In this document: piece by piece, positions 1-8,013 of the stretch
Layout of the letters: the number at the start of each line of letters is the position of its first letter
How positions within the stretch are numbered: the stretch's first letter is position 1
NCBI GenBank assembly: GCA_016720655.1
Contig: JADKKE010000002.1
Coordinates: 260,877 to 324,876 of the forward strand
DNA length: 64,000 nt
Origin: Bacteroidota bacterium
GTDB lineage: Bacteria; Bacteroidota; Bacteroidia; AKYH767-A; 2013-40CM-41-45
Direction of reading: 5' to 3'
The notes under the pieces: generated by a model
Databases searched by the model: none
Told to the model about the DNA's origin: nothing
The model's input: only the letters and a program-made list of their open reading frames with translations
Made by a program: the position numbers and the translations under genes

Positions 1-249
1 CGCAATTGCGACAGAAGTATGGGTATAACCACCCGCATTTAAAATTATTCCATCTGCATAAAAACCAAATTCATGAAGAAAATTGATTAGCTCGCCCTCT
101 ACATTACTTTGTTTGTATTCCAATGAAAGCATCGGAAACGTTGCTTTCATTTTTTCAAAATAAGACTCAAATGAATCCGTTCCATAAATGCTTGTTTCCC
201 TTTGACCAAGGAGGTTCAGATTAGGCCCGTTAATGACAATCAGTTTCAT
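1..249 (-). CDS. aroQ: 3-dehydroquinate dehydratase, type II (partial, N-terminal 83 residues)
   Basis: Type II dehydroquinase converts 3-dehydroquinate to 3-dehydroshikimate in the shikimate pathway, in the cytosol. The frame starts at an ATG (complement of 247-249) and runs off the window edge, so about 83 of the usual roughly 140-150 residues are present. Visible family signatures are the N-terminal NGPNLNLLG, the following GQRETSIYG loop with the catalytic Arg and Tyr, and ILNAGGYTHTSVAI, which holds the substrate-binding Asn. It is divergent from xerD, an arrangement I know as common in Bacteroidota. The 3' end lies outside the window. Confidence 0.95.
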   Translation of the reverse strand, partial: MKLIVINGPNLNLLGQRETSIYGTDSFESYFEKMKATFPMLSLEYKQSNVEGELINFLHEFGFYADGIILNAGGYTHTSVAIA

Positions 250-299
250 TCCAGATAGAAATAATGGGACCGAAAATACTCACAATTATTCATAATGAT

Positions 300-323
300 A
301 TGTGGAAAAGTTTTTCTCCACAT
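300..323. repeat. Inverted repeat between aroQ and xerD
   Basis: ATGTGGA and TCCACAT (7-base perfect arms) flank a 10-base A/T-rich spacer in the 103-base gap between the divergent aroQ and xerD starts. It could be an operator or a small RNA hairpin. There is nothing else to assign a role. Confidence 0.3.
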
Positions 324-352
324 GACTGTTCAGAGCGCTTGAATGTTCAACT

Positions 353-1279
353 TTGGCTAAAGGCGAAAAAAGCGATTCTCTGAACTGGAAATCATACATA
401 AACGGTTTTAAATCTTACCTGAAGCTGGAACGCTCCCTGTCGGGAAATTCCGTGGAAGCGTATATGCATGACATTGCCCTCCTCGATCAGTATCTGCAAC
501 TCAACAAGTTAACTTTAGGGCCGGCAGATATTAAACTTGAGAATCTTCAGGATTTCATCCGATGGATCAATGAATTGGGCTTGAGTGCAAGATCTCAGGC
601 ACGGATCATTTCCGGTATAAAAGGGTTTTTCAAGTATTGCCTGATGGAAAATCTGATTTCGAATGATCCCTCTCAATTGCTGGAAACTCCTAAACTTGGC
701 AGAAAATTACCGGATACGCTCAGCATTGAAGACATAAATAACCTCGTTTCAGCTATTGATTTGAGCAAACCGGAGGGGGTCAGAAATAAGGCTATTCTCG
801 AAACACTGTACAGTTGTGGTTTACGGGTAAGCGAACTTGTTAATTTAAAAATCTCAAACCTTCATCTGGAAATCGGCTTTGTTAAAGTCACCGGTAAAGG
901 GGATAAAGAAAGACTGGTACCAATTGGAAGTGTTGCCATTAAACACATTAAAATTTATATGGACGAAATTCGATGTCATCTCACCATCAAATCCGGGTCG
1001 GAAGACATCATTTTCCTGAATCAAAGAGGCGGACAACTCAGCCGTGTGATGATCTTTACAATCATCAAACAACTGGCGGAAAAAATCAATCTGAAAAAAA
1101 GTATCAGCCCGCATACTTTTCGTCACTCCTTTGCCACACATCTTATTGAAGGTGGCGCTGATTTAAGAGCTGTACAGGAAATGCTCGGGCATGAATCAAT
1201 TACCACAACAGAAATTTATACACACCTCGACAGGGATTTTCTCAGACATTCTATCATCAAACATCACCCCCGCGCATGA
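353..1279 (+). CDS. xerD: Site-specific tyrosine recombinase XerD
   Basis: Tyrosine recombinase that resolves chromosome dimers at dif with XerC and the FtsK translocase. The 308 residues carry an N-terminal SAM-like core-binding domain (about 10-100; it opens with LNWKSYINGFKSYLKLERSL) and a C-terminal catalytic domain. The full catalytic set is visible: R158 (CGLRVSEL), K182 (TGKGDKER), H254 and R257 (HTFRHSFATHL), H280 (LGHES) and the nucleophile Y289 (IYTHLD). The start is a TTG at 353, because the nearest upstream ATG is out of frame and the next in-frame ATG would remove helix 1. Its stop overlaps the next gene by four bases (ATGA). Confidence 0.95.
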   Translation: MAKGEKSDSLNWKSYINGFKSYLKLERSLSGNSVEAYMHDIALLDQYLQLNKLTLGPADIKLENLQDFIRWINELGLSARSQARIISGIKGFFKYCLMENLISNDPSQLLETPKLGRKLPDTLSIEDINNLVSAIDLSKPEGVRNKAILETLYSCGLRVSELVNLKISNLHLEIGFVKVTGKGDKERLVPIGSVAIKHIKIYMDEIRCHLTIKSGSEDIIFLNQRGGQLSRVMIFTIIKQLAEKINLKKSISPHTFRHSFATHLIEGGADLRAVQEMLGHESITTTEIYTHLDRDFLRHSIIKHHPRA

Positions 1280-2184
1280 TATTCTTTTCAACTTTTCTCT
1301 TGCAACAGGGCTTCACTTTCACCAAAGAGAAATCCGGTATTGATTTGGGTGAAAAAAAAAGAATACGCCTTTTCTGCGTTCCGTTTTTTTTGATCCTTAC
1401 AATGATTGTGCATATGGTTTCCACACAAGCAGTGCTTGCAGAAATGAATTTTTATATAAGCGATACTCTCGATTTCTCAGGCTATAAATGGCTTGTAAAG
1501 GAGTCTTTTGACAAGCATACAGGACCGGGCCGTAATTATTTTTCAGGATCGAAAGAAAATGTGTGGATCGATGAGGATGGGCGATTGCATCTGAAATTAA
1601 AATACAAAAACGACCGTTGGTATTGTTCGGAAGTTCGGATGTTGAACAGCCTCGGCTATGGAAAATATATTTTTTATATCGATCAGCTTCCGCAGGCCCT
1701 TGACAAGGATGTAGTCATTGGATTATTCATGTACGATCATTCAGATACCAGTAATTTTCACAAAGAAATCGATATAGAATTTTCAAAGTGGGGAAAAGAT
1801 ACTGCATTGAATACCCAATATGTTATTCAGCCTTTTGAAGAAAAAGCTTTTCGATTCGATACAGATTTGCGCAGGGCAACAAGACATGAATTCTCTGTCC
1901 GAAAAAGAAAAATCAATTTTAATTCACGGTATGAACACGGAATTAACCCGGATAGCATCAGTCTGAAATACCAGGAATGGAAATACAGATCCGATCAGGT
2001 GTATAAAACGAGTGATGAAAAAGTGAGTATAAATGTCTGGTTGTATAAAGCTTCCGAACCCTCCAACCTGAAAGAAATGGAAGTTATCATTTCCAGATTC
2101 GAATTCACTCCCTACAAAATGGAACGGATAATTCCTGTGCTTCCGAGAGTAAAAAAATCTAAAGCAAAGGAACAAGGTAATTGA
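1276..2184 (+). CDS. GH16-like secreted or membrane-anchored glycoside hydrolase-fold protein
   Basis: The 302 residues contain a hydrophobic segment (about 33-55, ending in a signal-peptidase-like site TQAVLA) and then a concanavalin A-like domain. The stretch KEIDIEFSKWG carries the E-x-D-x-E arrangement of family 16 glycoside hydrolases (E164, D166, E168), and the GYGKYIFYIDQ strand before it also fits GH16. The first ATG gives an unusual 30-residue extension before the signal segment. A TTG at 1345 would give a more normal signal peptide (start GEKKRIRLFC). It overlaps xerD by 4 bases and the next gene by 4 bases, so the three look translationally coupled. The substrate is not predictable from sequence. 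Confidence 0.7.
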   Translation: MIFFSTFLLQQGFTFTKEKSGIDLGEKKRIRLFCVPFFLILTMIVHMVSTQAVLAEMNFYISDTLDFSGYKWLVKESFDKHTGPGRNYFSGSKENVWIDEDGRLHLKLKYKNDRWYCSEVRMLNSLGYGKYIFYIDQLPQALDKDVVIGLFMYDHSDTSNFHKEIDIEFSKWGKDTALNTQYVIQPFEEKAFRFDTDLRRATRHEFSVRKRKINFNSRYEHGINPDSISLKYQEWKYRSDQVYKTSDEKVSINVWLYKASEPSNLKEMEVIISRFEFTPYKMERIIPVLPRVKKSKAKEQGN

Positions 2185-2552
2185 AAGGACTTTTTTCCAT
2201 CTTGCTCCTTGTAGTTGCAAATTTCTTCATGACCTTTGCCTGGTATGGACATTTACAATTTAAAAAGTGGAACATCTTTCAGGATACCAGTTTGATTGGA
2301 ATCATTTTGATCAGTTGGTTTATCGCCCTCTTCGAATATCTCTTTCAAGTCCCTGGAAATCGAATCGGTCACGAATCCATGGGAGGACCTTTTAATCTTT
2401 TTCAGTTGAAAATGCTGCAGGAGGTTATTACGCTGGTGGTATTTACAGTCTGCACCGTGTTCATTTTCAAGACTGATAAATTACAGTGGAATTACCTCGT
2501 TGGTTTTTTCTTCATGATCCTCGCTGTTTTTTTTGTGTTTAAAAAATGGTAA
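2181..2552 (+). CDS. DMT-type small membrane protein, DUF486 family
   Basis: A 123-residue integral membrane protein with four predicted helices (about 2-22, 34-52, 78-98 and 104-120). It resembles the DUF486 family, small EmrE/DMT-related proteins of unknown function, with the characteristic ANFFMTFAWYGHL start and the NRIGHESMGGPFNLFQLK loop between helices 2 and 3. The start is a TTG whose last two bases and following A form the stop of the preceding gene (TTGA overlap), so translation is probably coupled. Transport activity is not established for this family. Confidence 0.8.
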   Translation: MKGLFSILLLVVANFFMTFAWYGHLQFKKWNIFQDTSLIGIILISWFIALFEYLFQVPGNRIGHESMGGPFNLFQLKMLQEVITLVVFTVCTVFIFKTDKLQWNYLVGFFFMILAVFFVFKKW

Positions 2553-2631
2553 GCTGTTAATTTCCGTTTTTTCGTGTTAAAAATTATTCTCAAGTTCTGC
2601 CAGTACAACCACAGAGAAGAGCCTTTTCCCC

Positions 2632-2639
2632 TATCTTTG
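2632..2639 (+). promoter_or_regulatory. Candidate -7 promoter element (TATCTTTG)
   Basis: TATCTTTG fits the Bacteroidota TAnnTTTG -7 box and lies 22 bases upstream of the carboxylase ATG at 2662. No clear TTTG -33 box is seen at the normal spacing. Confidence 0.4.
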
Positions 2640-2661
2640 GGCTGCAAATTGCCACTCCTTT

Positions 2662-4293
2662 ATGACAGATATTGAATTCAATAAAAATGAAGATTCCATG
2701 CGTCAACTTGTTGACCAGATGAAGGCTCGATTCGTGAAAGTTGCCGCAGGTGGTGGCAAGAAGAATGCCGATAAACAACACGAACAAGGAAAGCTGCTTG
2801 CCCGGGAACGGATCGAATACCTGATCGACAAAGGGAGTTCATTCATAGAGATCGGTGCATTTGCTGCAGATGGAATGTATGAAGAATACGGAGGCTGTCC
2901 GGCAGCAGGAGTGGTAGTTGGAATCGGATATGTTTCAAAAAGACAATGTGTGATTGTTGCGAATGATGCAACCGTTAAAGCAGGTGCCTGGTTCCCGATG
3001 ACCGGCAAGAAGAATCTCCGTGCTCAGGAGATCGCAATGGAAAACCACTTGCCAATAATTTATCTTGTTGACAGCGCAGGTGTATTTCTCCCGATGCAGG
3101 ATGAAATCTTCCCGGATAAAGAACACTTTGGAAGAATTTTCAGAAACAATGCCGTGATGTCGTCCATGGGAATTATTCAAGTGGCTGCAATCATGGGTAG
3201 TTGTGTAGCCGGTGGAGCCTACCTTCCTATCATGTCCGATGAAGCCATGATCGTCGATAAAACCGGTTCCATTTTTCTTGCAGGATCTTATCTTGTTAAA
3301 GCTGCTATCGGTGAAGATATCGACAATGAAACACTTGGGGGAGCAACCACTCAATGTGAGATCTCCGGAGTTACGGATAATAAATATCCGGATGACAAAT
3401 CAGCACTGGATCACATTAAAAATATTTTTAGCAAGCTTGGAGAATTCGAAAAGGCTGGTTTCAACCGGGAGAAAAGTGTAGCCCCTGCAAAGAATCCAAA
3501 AGATCTCTTTGGCATTGTTCCAACCGATGCCTCGAAACAATACGACATGCACGAAGTGATTTACAGGCTGGTCGATAACAGTGAGTTTGATGAATACAAG
3601 GATAAATTCGGACAAAGCATTATCTGTGGCGTTGCTCGGATTGATGGCTGGGCTGTAGGAATTGTTGCCAATCAACGTAAGGTTGTAAAAAGTAAAAAAG
3701 GTGAAATGCAGTTCGGAGGTGTCATCTATTCGGATTCTGCAGATAAGGCTGCACGCTTTATTATGAATTGCAACCAGCGAAAAATGCCCCTGGTATTTTT
3801 GCAGGATGTAACAGGATTTATGGTTGGCTCAAGGAGCGAACAAGGTGGAATTATTAAAGATGGTGCAAAACTGGTGAATGCAATGAGCAATTCTGTTGTT
3901 CCAAAATTCACTGTTGTCATTGGAAACTCTTATGGTGCCGGCAATTATGCGATGTGTGGCAAAGCGTATGATCCCAGACTCATCATCGGATGGCCAACAG
4001 CTCAGATTGCAGTAATGGGAGGATCACAGGCTGCCAAAGTACTTCTGCAAATTCAAGTCAGCGCATTAAAATCAAAGGGCAAAGAAATTACTAAAGAAGA
4101 TGAAGCAGAGCTGTTGAAAAAAATTACAGATCGTTACAACAGCCAGATATCACCCTATTATGCCGCATCTCGTTTATGGCTTGATGCAGTCATTGATCCG
4201 ATGGAAACACGCAAATGGCTTTCGATGGGTATTGAAGCAGCGAATCATGCACCAATTACACGGGCCTATAATGTCGGAGTGATACAGACTTAG
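2662..4293 (+). CDS. Acyl-CoA carboxylase carboxyltransferase (beta) subunit, methylcrotonyl-CoA carboxylase-like
   Basis: Transfers the carboxyl group from carboxybiotin to an acyl-CoA in a biotin-dependent carboxylase, in the cytosol. The 543 residues are the normal length, with two crotonase-like halves. The oxyanion-forming glycine pairs sit in MGSCVAGGAYLP (first half) and GNSYGAGNYAMCG (second half). The segment VDSAGVFLPMQDEIFPDKEH followed by IMGSC is closer to methylcrotonyl- or geranyl-CoA carboxylase beta subunits than to propionyl-CoA carboxylase. No biotin carboxylase or biotin carrier gene lies in the window, so the partner subunit is elsewhere. The substrate is not proven; branched-chain or leucine catabolism is the likeliest role. 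No Shine-Dalgarno is present. Confidence 0.88.
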   Translation: MTDIEFNKNEDSMRQLVDQMKARFVKVAAGGGKKNADKQHEQGKLLARERIEYLIDKGSSFIEIGAFAADGMYEEYGGCPAAGVVVGIGYVSKRQCVIVANDATVKAGAWFPMTGKKNLRAQEIAMENHLPIIYLVDSAGVFLPMQDEIFPDKEHFGRIFRNNAVMSSMGIIQVAAIMGSCVAGGAYLPIMSDEAMIVDKTGSIFLAGSYLVKAAIGEDIDNETLGGATTQCEISGVTDNKYPDDKSALDHIKNIFSKLGEFEKAGFNREKSVAPAKNPKDLFGIVPTDASKQYDMHEVIYRLVDNSEFDEYKDKFGQSIICGVARIDGWAVGIVANQRKVVKSKKGEMQFGGVIYSDSADKAARFIMNCNQRKMPLVFLQDVTGFMVGSRSEQGGIIKDGAKLVNAMSNSVVPKFTVVIGNSYGAGNYAMCGKAYDPRLIIGWPTAQIAVMGGSQAAKVLLQIQVSALKSKGKEITKEDEAELLKKITDRYNSQISPYYAASRLWLDAVIDPMETRKWLSMGIEAANHAPITRAYNVGVIQT

Positions 4294-4295
4294 GG

Positions 4296-4337
4296 GATTG
4301 ATGATTGTTGATTGTTGATTTTTGATTGATGATTGAA
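4296..4337. repeat. Tandem 7-base repeat array (GATTGTT type)
   Basis: Six consecutive 7-base units: GATTGAT, GATTGTT, GATTGTT, GATTTTT, GATTGAT, GATTGAA. The array begins two bases after the stop of the carboxylase gene. Confidence 0.75.
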
Positions 4338-4390
4338 AAAATCCTCCGACAGTCAAATACCACGAATCATTTCAAACTATGCATCCCATA

Positions 4391-4457
4391 CTAACAACTA
4401 ACAACTAACAACTAACAACTACAACTCAACTAACAACATAACTCTTAACTCATAACT
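4391..4457. repeat. Tandem 7-base repeat array (CTAACAA type)
   Basis: Four perfect CTAACAA units (4391-4418) followed by degenerate copies (CTACAA, CTCAA, CTAACAA, CATAA, CTCTTAA, CTCATAA) up to the next gene. The unit is roughly the reverse complement of the GATTGTT array upstream, so the two arrays could pair imperfectly in RNA. Confidence 0.75.
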
Positions 4458-4467
4458 CCCACCTCCC

Positions 4468-4860
4468 ATGCCTCTCATCGAAAAAATTAATAAAGTAAAA
4501 GAATTTCATCATGTATTCGGATTGGAATATCATGAAACTCCAAAAGCTGTTGTTGAAAAACGCATTTTTGAATTGCGTCATCGCCTGATGCAGGAAGAAA
4601 ATGACGAATATCTTGAAGCGTGTGAACAGGCAGACCTGAAATTGATTGCCGATGCCTTGGGAGATAAACTGTACATCCTGTTTGGTACTATTATCGCACA
4701 TGGATTGCAATACAAGATCGAAGAAGTTTTCGATGAAATTCATAGAAGCAACATGAGTAAACTCGATGAAGATGGAAAACCAATTTATCGTGAAGACGGA
4801 AAAATCATGAAGAGTAAAAATTATTTTTTACCAGACATTCAGGCAGTACTTGAAAGGTAA
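4468..4860 (+). CDS. MazG-like nucleotide pyrophosphohydrolase family protein
   Basis: A 130-residue all-alpha protein resembling MazG / phosphoribosyl-ATP pyrophosphohydrolase (PRA-PH) domain proteins, which hydrolyse NTPs or dNTPs to NMP and pyrophosphate using acidic residues that bind metal. The visible pattern is a first helix with LMQEENDEYLEA, a second helix with IADALGDKLYILFG and the closing EEVFDEIHRSNMSKL, matching the E-x-x-E...E-x-x-D layout of the fold. The substrate (house-cleaning of damaged nucleotides or another phosphohydrolysis) cannot be told. It stands alone between two repeat-rich gaps. Confidence 0.75.
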   Translation: MPLIEKINKVKEFHHVFGLEYHETPKAVVEKRIFELRHRLMQEENDEYLEACEQADLKLIADALGDKLYILFGTIIAHGLQYKIEEVFDEIHRSNMSKLDEDGKPIYREDGKIMKSKNYFLPDIQAVLER

Positions 4861-4967
4861 AGGCTGTTTGTAGTTTATAGTTCAGGGTTCAGCGTTCAGA
4901 GTTTCGGGCGTGGTATTCTGCTTTTTTTCATTTTAACAAGGATTCATTTGCAAACTGTTTTCCCGTA

Positions 4968-4997
4968 CTAATTTCTCATCTCTAATTTCTAATTTCT
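4968..4997. repeat. Short direct repeats CTAATTTCT in the gap before thrS
   Basis: CTAATTTCT occurs at 4968-4976 and 4982-4990, and a TAATTTCT copy overlaps the latter (4990-4997). Nearby, 4878-4903 holds GTTCAGGGTTCAGCGTTCAGAG. The 223-base gap 4861-5083 has no gene that I can support and no T-box. Confidence 0.5.
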
Positions 4998-5083
4998 AGC
5001 CATTTTTTTCTGAATTTCAACAAAAAAAGAGCTTTTTTATTACCTTTACGCCTCTTTGAAAAAATCCAATTGATTTCTCAGCA

Positions 5084-7021
5084 ATGATCAAAATTACTTT
5101 TCCGGACAAAAATGTCAGGGAATACCCTGAAGGTACGAGCTCACTGGAGATTGCGAAAAGCATCTCCGAAGGATTGGCACGCAATGTTATTGCTGCCAAG
5201 GTGAATGGAGAAGTCTGGGATGCTACCCGACCCATTCGTTCAGATTCTTCATTACAATTGCTCACCTGGGATGATAAAGAATCCAAGTCAACACTTTGGC
5301 ATTCTTCCGCCCACCTCATGGCGGAAGCTCTGGAGTTCTTCTATCCCGGGATAAAATTTGGTATTGGTCCGCCTGTAGAAAATGGTTTTTACTACGATGT
5401 TGATCTTGGCGGACAAGCAATTTCATCTGAAGACTTCAAGAAGATTGAAGACAAAATGCTTGAGCTTGCAAGGCAGGCGAATAAATACATCCGGAAAGAT
5501 GTTTCTAAAAAAGAGGCTATCGAATATTTTACTGCCAAGGGTGATGAATACAAACTCGATCTTCTCAACGATTTGCAGGATGGCACCATTACCTTTTATC
5601 AGCAGGGAAATTTTGTAGACCTCTGTCGTGGTCCGCATATCCCCGACACCGGGATAATCAAAGCAGCCAAGCTCATGAACATTGCAGGAGCTTATTGGCG
5701 TGGTGATGAAAAAAACAAACAACTGACCAGGATATACGGTATTACGTTTCCGAAAAAGAGTCAGTTGGATGAATACCTCACCATGCTGGAGGAAGCGAAG
5801 AAACGGGATCATCGCAAGATCGGAAAGGAAATGGAAATTTTCACCTTCGATGATGATGTGGGTCCGGGACTCCCCTTGTGGATGCCTAATGGTGCAGTGA
5901 TCATTGAACAACTGGAAAAACTTGCAAAGAAGACCGAGCAGGAAGCAGGATACCAGCGAGTGCGTACTCCGCATATCGCTAAGGAATCAATGTACCTTAC
6001 CAGTGGTCATCTTCCGTATTATGCTGATTCGATGTTTCCTCCTATGGAAATGGATGGGGAAAAATATTATCTCAAGGCAATGAATTGCCCGCATCATCAC
6101 AAGATCTTCAAAGAACTGAATCCGAGTTACCGTGACCTTCCCATTCGATTGGCCGAGTATGGTACATGTTACAGATACGAGCAAAGTGGTGAGTTATTCG
6201 GATTGATGCGTGTACGTTGTCTTCAGATGAACGATGCTCACATCTATTGCACCCGTGAACAGTTTGCACAAGAGTTCAACGCAGTGAATGAAATGTATCT
6301 GAAGTATTTCAAGATCTTCAACATCGATAAATATGTCATGCGTTTCTCAACGCACGAACCTTCGAAGCTTGGAAAAAAATATGTCGACAATCCTGAACTC
6401 TGGAAGCAAACAGAGGATATGGTTCGTCAGGTACTCATTGATTCTAAAATCCCGTATATCGAAGTTCCGGATGAAGGTGCTTTTTATGGTCCGAAGATCG
6501 ATGTTCAGGTTTGGAGTGCTATTGGGAGGGAGTTTACTCTGGCCACCAACCAGGTGGATTTTGCTGTACCAGCCAGATTTGGCCTGACCTATAAAAACAA
6601 CCAAAATCAGCTGGAAACGCCAATTTGCATCCATCGGGCACCACTTGGAACCCATGAACGATTCATCGGATTTCTGATCGAACATTTCGCTGGAAACTTC
6701 CCTATTTGGTTGTCACCCAGACAGGTAAGCATACTTCCGATCAGCGATAAGTACAACGAATACGCGAAAAAAGTTTTACAATTACTGGGAAATTCCGATA
6801 TTCGCGGACTCTTGGACCAGAGGGATGAAAAGATAGGAAAGAAAATCCGGGATGCTGAAATGAAAAAGGTACCTTACATGCTCATTGTAGGGGAAAAAGA
6901 ATTCAACGACAATACAGTTTCAGTGCGAAAACATGGTGGCGGAGATCTGGGAACATTTACTCTCTCAGACTTCTCTAAAATGATTCAGGATGAAATTGAT
7001 AACATCCTGAATGTAAAGTGA
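5084..7021 (+). CDS. thrS: Threonyl-tRNA synthetase
   Basis: Class II aminoacyl-tRNA synthetase charging tRNA-Thr. The 645 residues follow the bacterial layout: TGS domain (about 1-61), editing domain with HSSAH at 73-77 and CRGPHIPDTG, catalytic core (about 240-540), and anticodon-binding domain (C-terminal 110 residues). Zinc ligands are visible as the Cys of MNCPHHHKIF, the His of MNDAHIYC and the His of LGTHERF. Motif 2 is present as CYRYEQSGELFGLMRVR. It leads a translation gene group thrS-infC-rpmI-rplT. No Shine-Dalgarno precedes the ATG. Confidence 0.98.
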   Translation: MIKITFPDKNVREYPEGTSSLEIAKSISEGLARNVIAAKVNGEVWDATRPIRSDSSLQLLTWDDKESKSTLWHSSAHLMAEALEFFYPGIKFGIGPPVENGFYYDVDLGGQAISSEDFKKIEDKMLELARQANKYIRKDVSKKEAIEYFTAKGDEYKLDLLNDLQDGTITFYQQGNFVDLCRGPHIPDTGIIKAAKLMNIAGAYWRGDEKNKQLTRIYGITFPKKSQLDEYLTMLEEAKKRDHRKIGKEMEIFTFDDDVGPGLPLWMPNGAVIIEQLEKLAKKTEQEAGYQRVRTPHIAKESMYLTSGHLPYYADSMFPPMEMDGEKYYLKAMNCPHHHKIFKELNPSYRDLPIRLAEYGTCYRYEQSGELFGLMRVRCLQMNDAHIYCTREQFAQEFNAVNEMYLKYFKIFNIDKYVMRFSTHEPSKLGKKYVDNPELWKQTEDMVRQVLIDSKIPYIEVPDEGAFYGPKIDVQVWSAIGREFTLATNQVDFAVPARFGLTYKNNQNQLETPICIHRAPLGTHERFIGFLIEHFAGNFPIWLSPRQVSILPISDKYNEYAKKVLQLLGNSDIRGLLDQRDEKIGKKIRDAEMKKVPYMLIVGEKEFNDNTVSVRKHGGGDLGTFTLSDFSKMIQDEIDNILNVK

Positions 7022-7046
7022 AATACTAACACAGCAAAATCAAAAC

Positions 7047-7053
7047 AAGGAGG
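7047..7053 (+). promoter_or_regulatory. Strong ribosome binding site of infC
   Basis: AAGGAGG, a perfect Shine-Dalgarno, stands five bases before the ATA at 7059. Most genes in this window lack any Shine-Dalgarno, so its presence here marks and supports the non-canonical start codon. Confidence 0.85.
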
Positions 7054-7058
7054 ATACT

Positions 7059-7658
7059 ATAGCAACGCAAAGTAATAACAGGCCCCCGCGGCCAGTCTTT
7101 CAGCGCCCGCCGTTTCAAAGAAGAGGCCCGGTAAAGAAAGAAGCTGAACACAATATCAATGAACACATTCGTGCTTTAAAAGTGCGATTGGTTGGCGAGA
7201 ATGTTCAGGCCGATGTTTATACCCGGGAAGATGCAATCAAGCTTGCCAAAGAATTAGAGCTTGATCTGGTTGAAATTGTTCCTACTGCAGATCCACCAGT
7301 CTGTCGGATTGTCGATTATCAGAAATTTCTGTACGACAAGAAGAAGAAGGAAAAGGAGATGAAGGCGAAGCAAGGAAAGCAAGTGGTGAAAGAAGTTCGT
7401 TTCGGACCGAATACTGATGAACATGATTTCAACTTCAAAGTGAAGCATGCCATGAATTTCTTAGAAGATGGAAACAAAGTAAAAGCATACGTTCATTTCA
7501 AAGGTCGTTCAATTGCATACAAAGAAAAGGGAGAAATCATCCTCCTGAAATTTGCTCAGGCATTGGAAGAATACGGAAAAGTTGAATTGTTGCCGAAGCT
7601 GGAAGGAAACAGGATGTTTATTCACCTCGCTCCTATTCCAAGAAAGAAAAGTAAATAA
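7059..7658 (+). CDS. infC: Translation initiation factor IF-3, ATA start codon
   Basis: IF-3 binds the 30S subunit, discriminates against wrong start codons and keeps subunits apart. Starting at ATA (7059-7061) gives 199 residues: a basic, proline-rich 28-residue lead, the N-terminal domain (HNINEHIRALKVRLVGENV onward), the linker helix rich in Lys and the C-terminal ribosome-binding domain. There is no ATG, GTG or TTG in frame between 7059 and a GTG at 7182, and starting at that GTG would delete the conserved beginning of the N-terminal domain. A perfect AAGGAGG lies five bases upstream. A rare start codon is a known device for IF-3 autoregulation (ATT in E. coli). It is followed by rpmI and rplT. 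Confidence 0.95.
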   Translation: MATQSNNRPPRPVFQRPPFQRRGPVKKEAEHNINEHIRALKVRLVGENVQADVYTREDAIKLAKELELDLVEIVPTADPPVCRIVDYQKFLYDKKKKEKEMKAKQGKQVVKEVRFGPNTDEHDFNFKVKHAMNFLEDGNKVKAYVHFKGRSIAYKEKGEIILLKFAQALEEYGKVELLPKLEGNRMFIHLAPIPRKKSK

Positions 7659-7711
7659 ACCAATCGCAGAAAACTATTCTGTACAACAGTCCTAATTAAT
7701 AATCGACACTA

Positions 7712-7909
7712 ATGCCAAAAATGAAGACCCACTCCGGAGCCAAGAAACGCTTCAAGCTCACCGGCACCGGAAAGATCAAAAGAAAGCACGCTTACAAAAG
7801 TCACATTCTGACCAAAAAGACAACCAAGCAAAAACGTAATCTTACACATGCAGGTTTGGTTTCTTCAGGAGATACTGACAGAGTAGCAAAAATGCTGGTA
7901 TTGAAATAG
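7712..7909 (+). CDS. rpmI: 50S ribosomal protein L35
   Basis: A 65-residue basic protein of the large subunit. MPKMKTHSGAKKRFKLTGTG is the L35 signature, followed by the lysine-rich centre and the HILTKKTTKQKR stretch. Length is normal. It sits in the conserved infC-rpmI-rplT order. Confidence 0.98.
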   Translation: MPKMKTHSGAKKRFKLTGTGKIKRKHAYKSHILTKKTTKQKRNLTHAGLVSSGDTDRVAKMLVLK

Positions 7910-8013
7910 TATTCATACCTGATCTAAAAACTTAATCTATTATTACTAACCCGACAAAAAGCCATTAAGTTTCTCTGCAAATTGAGAACGCTTACGTCAA
8001 AAACCAACAATCA

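Noticed and set aside
2935..3354. 139-residue minus-strand frame inside the acyl-CoA carboxylase gene
   Set aside because: Shadow of the plus-strand gene; no start signals and low-complexity protein character.
4296..4457. CRISPR-like array
   Set aside because: Units are 7 bases long, contiguous and without spacers, with no cas genes near.
4861..5083. T-box or other tRNA-sensing leader upstream of thrS
   Set aside because: No T-box consensus and no terminator/antiterminator pair are visible; only short direct repeats.
5423..5974. 183-residue open frame on the minus strand inside thrS
   Set aside because: It is fully antisense to conserved ThrRS coding sequence, has no recognisable domain and arises from codon bias of the true gene.
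7182..7658. infC starting at GTG 7182
   Set aside because: It would delete the conserved beginning of the IF-3 N-terminal domain and ignores the perfect Shine-Dalgarno before ATA 7059.
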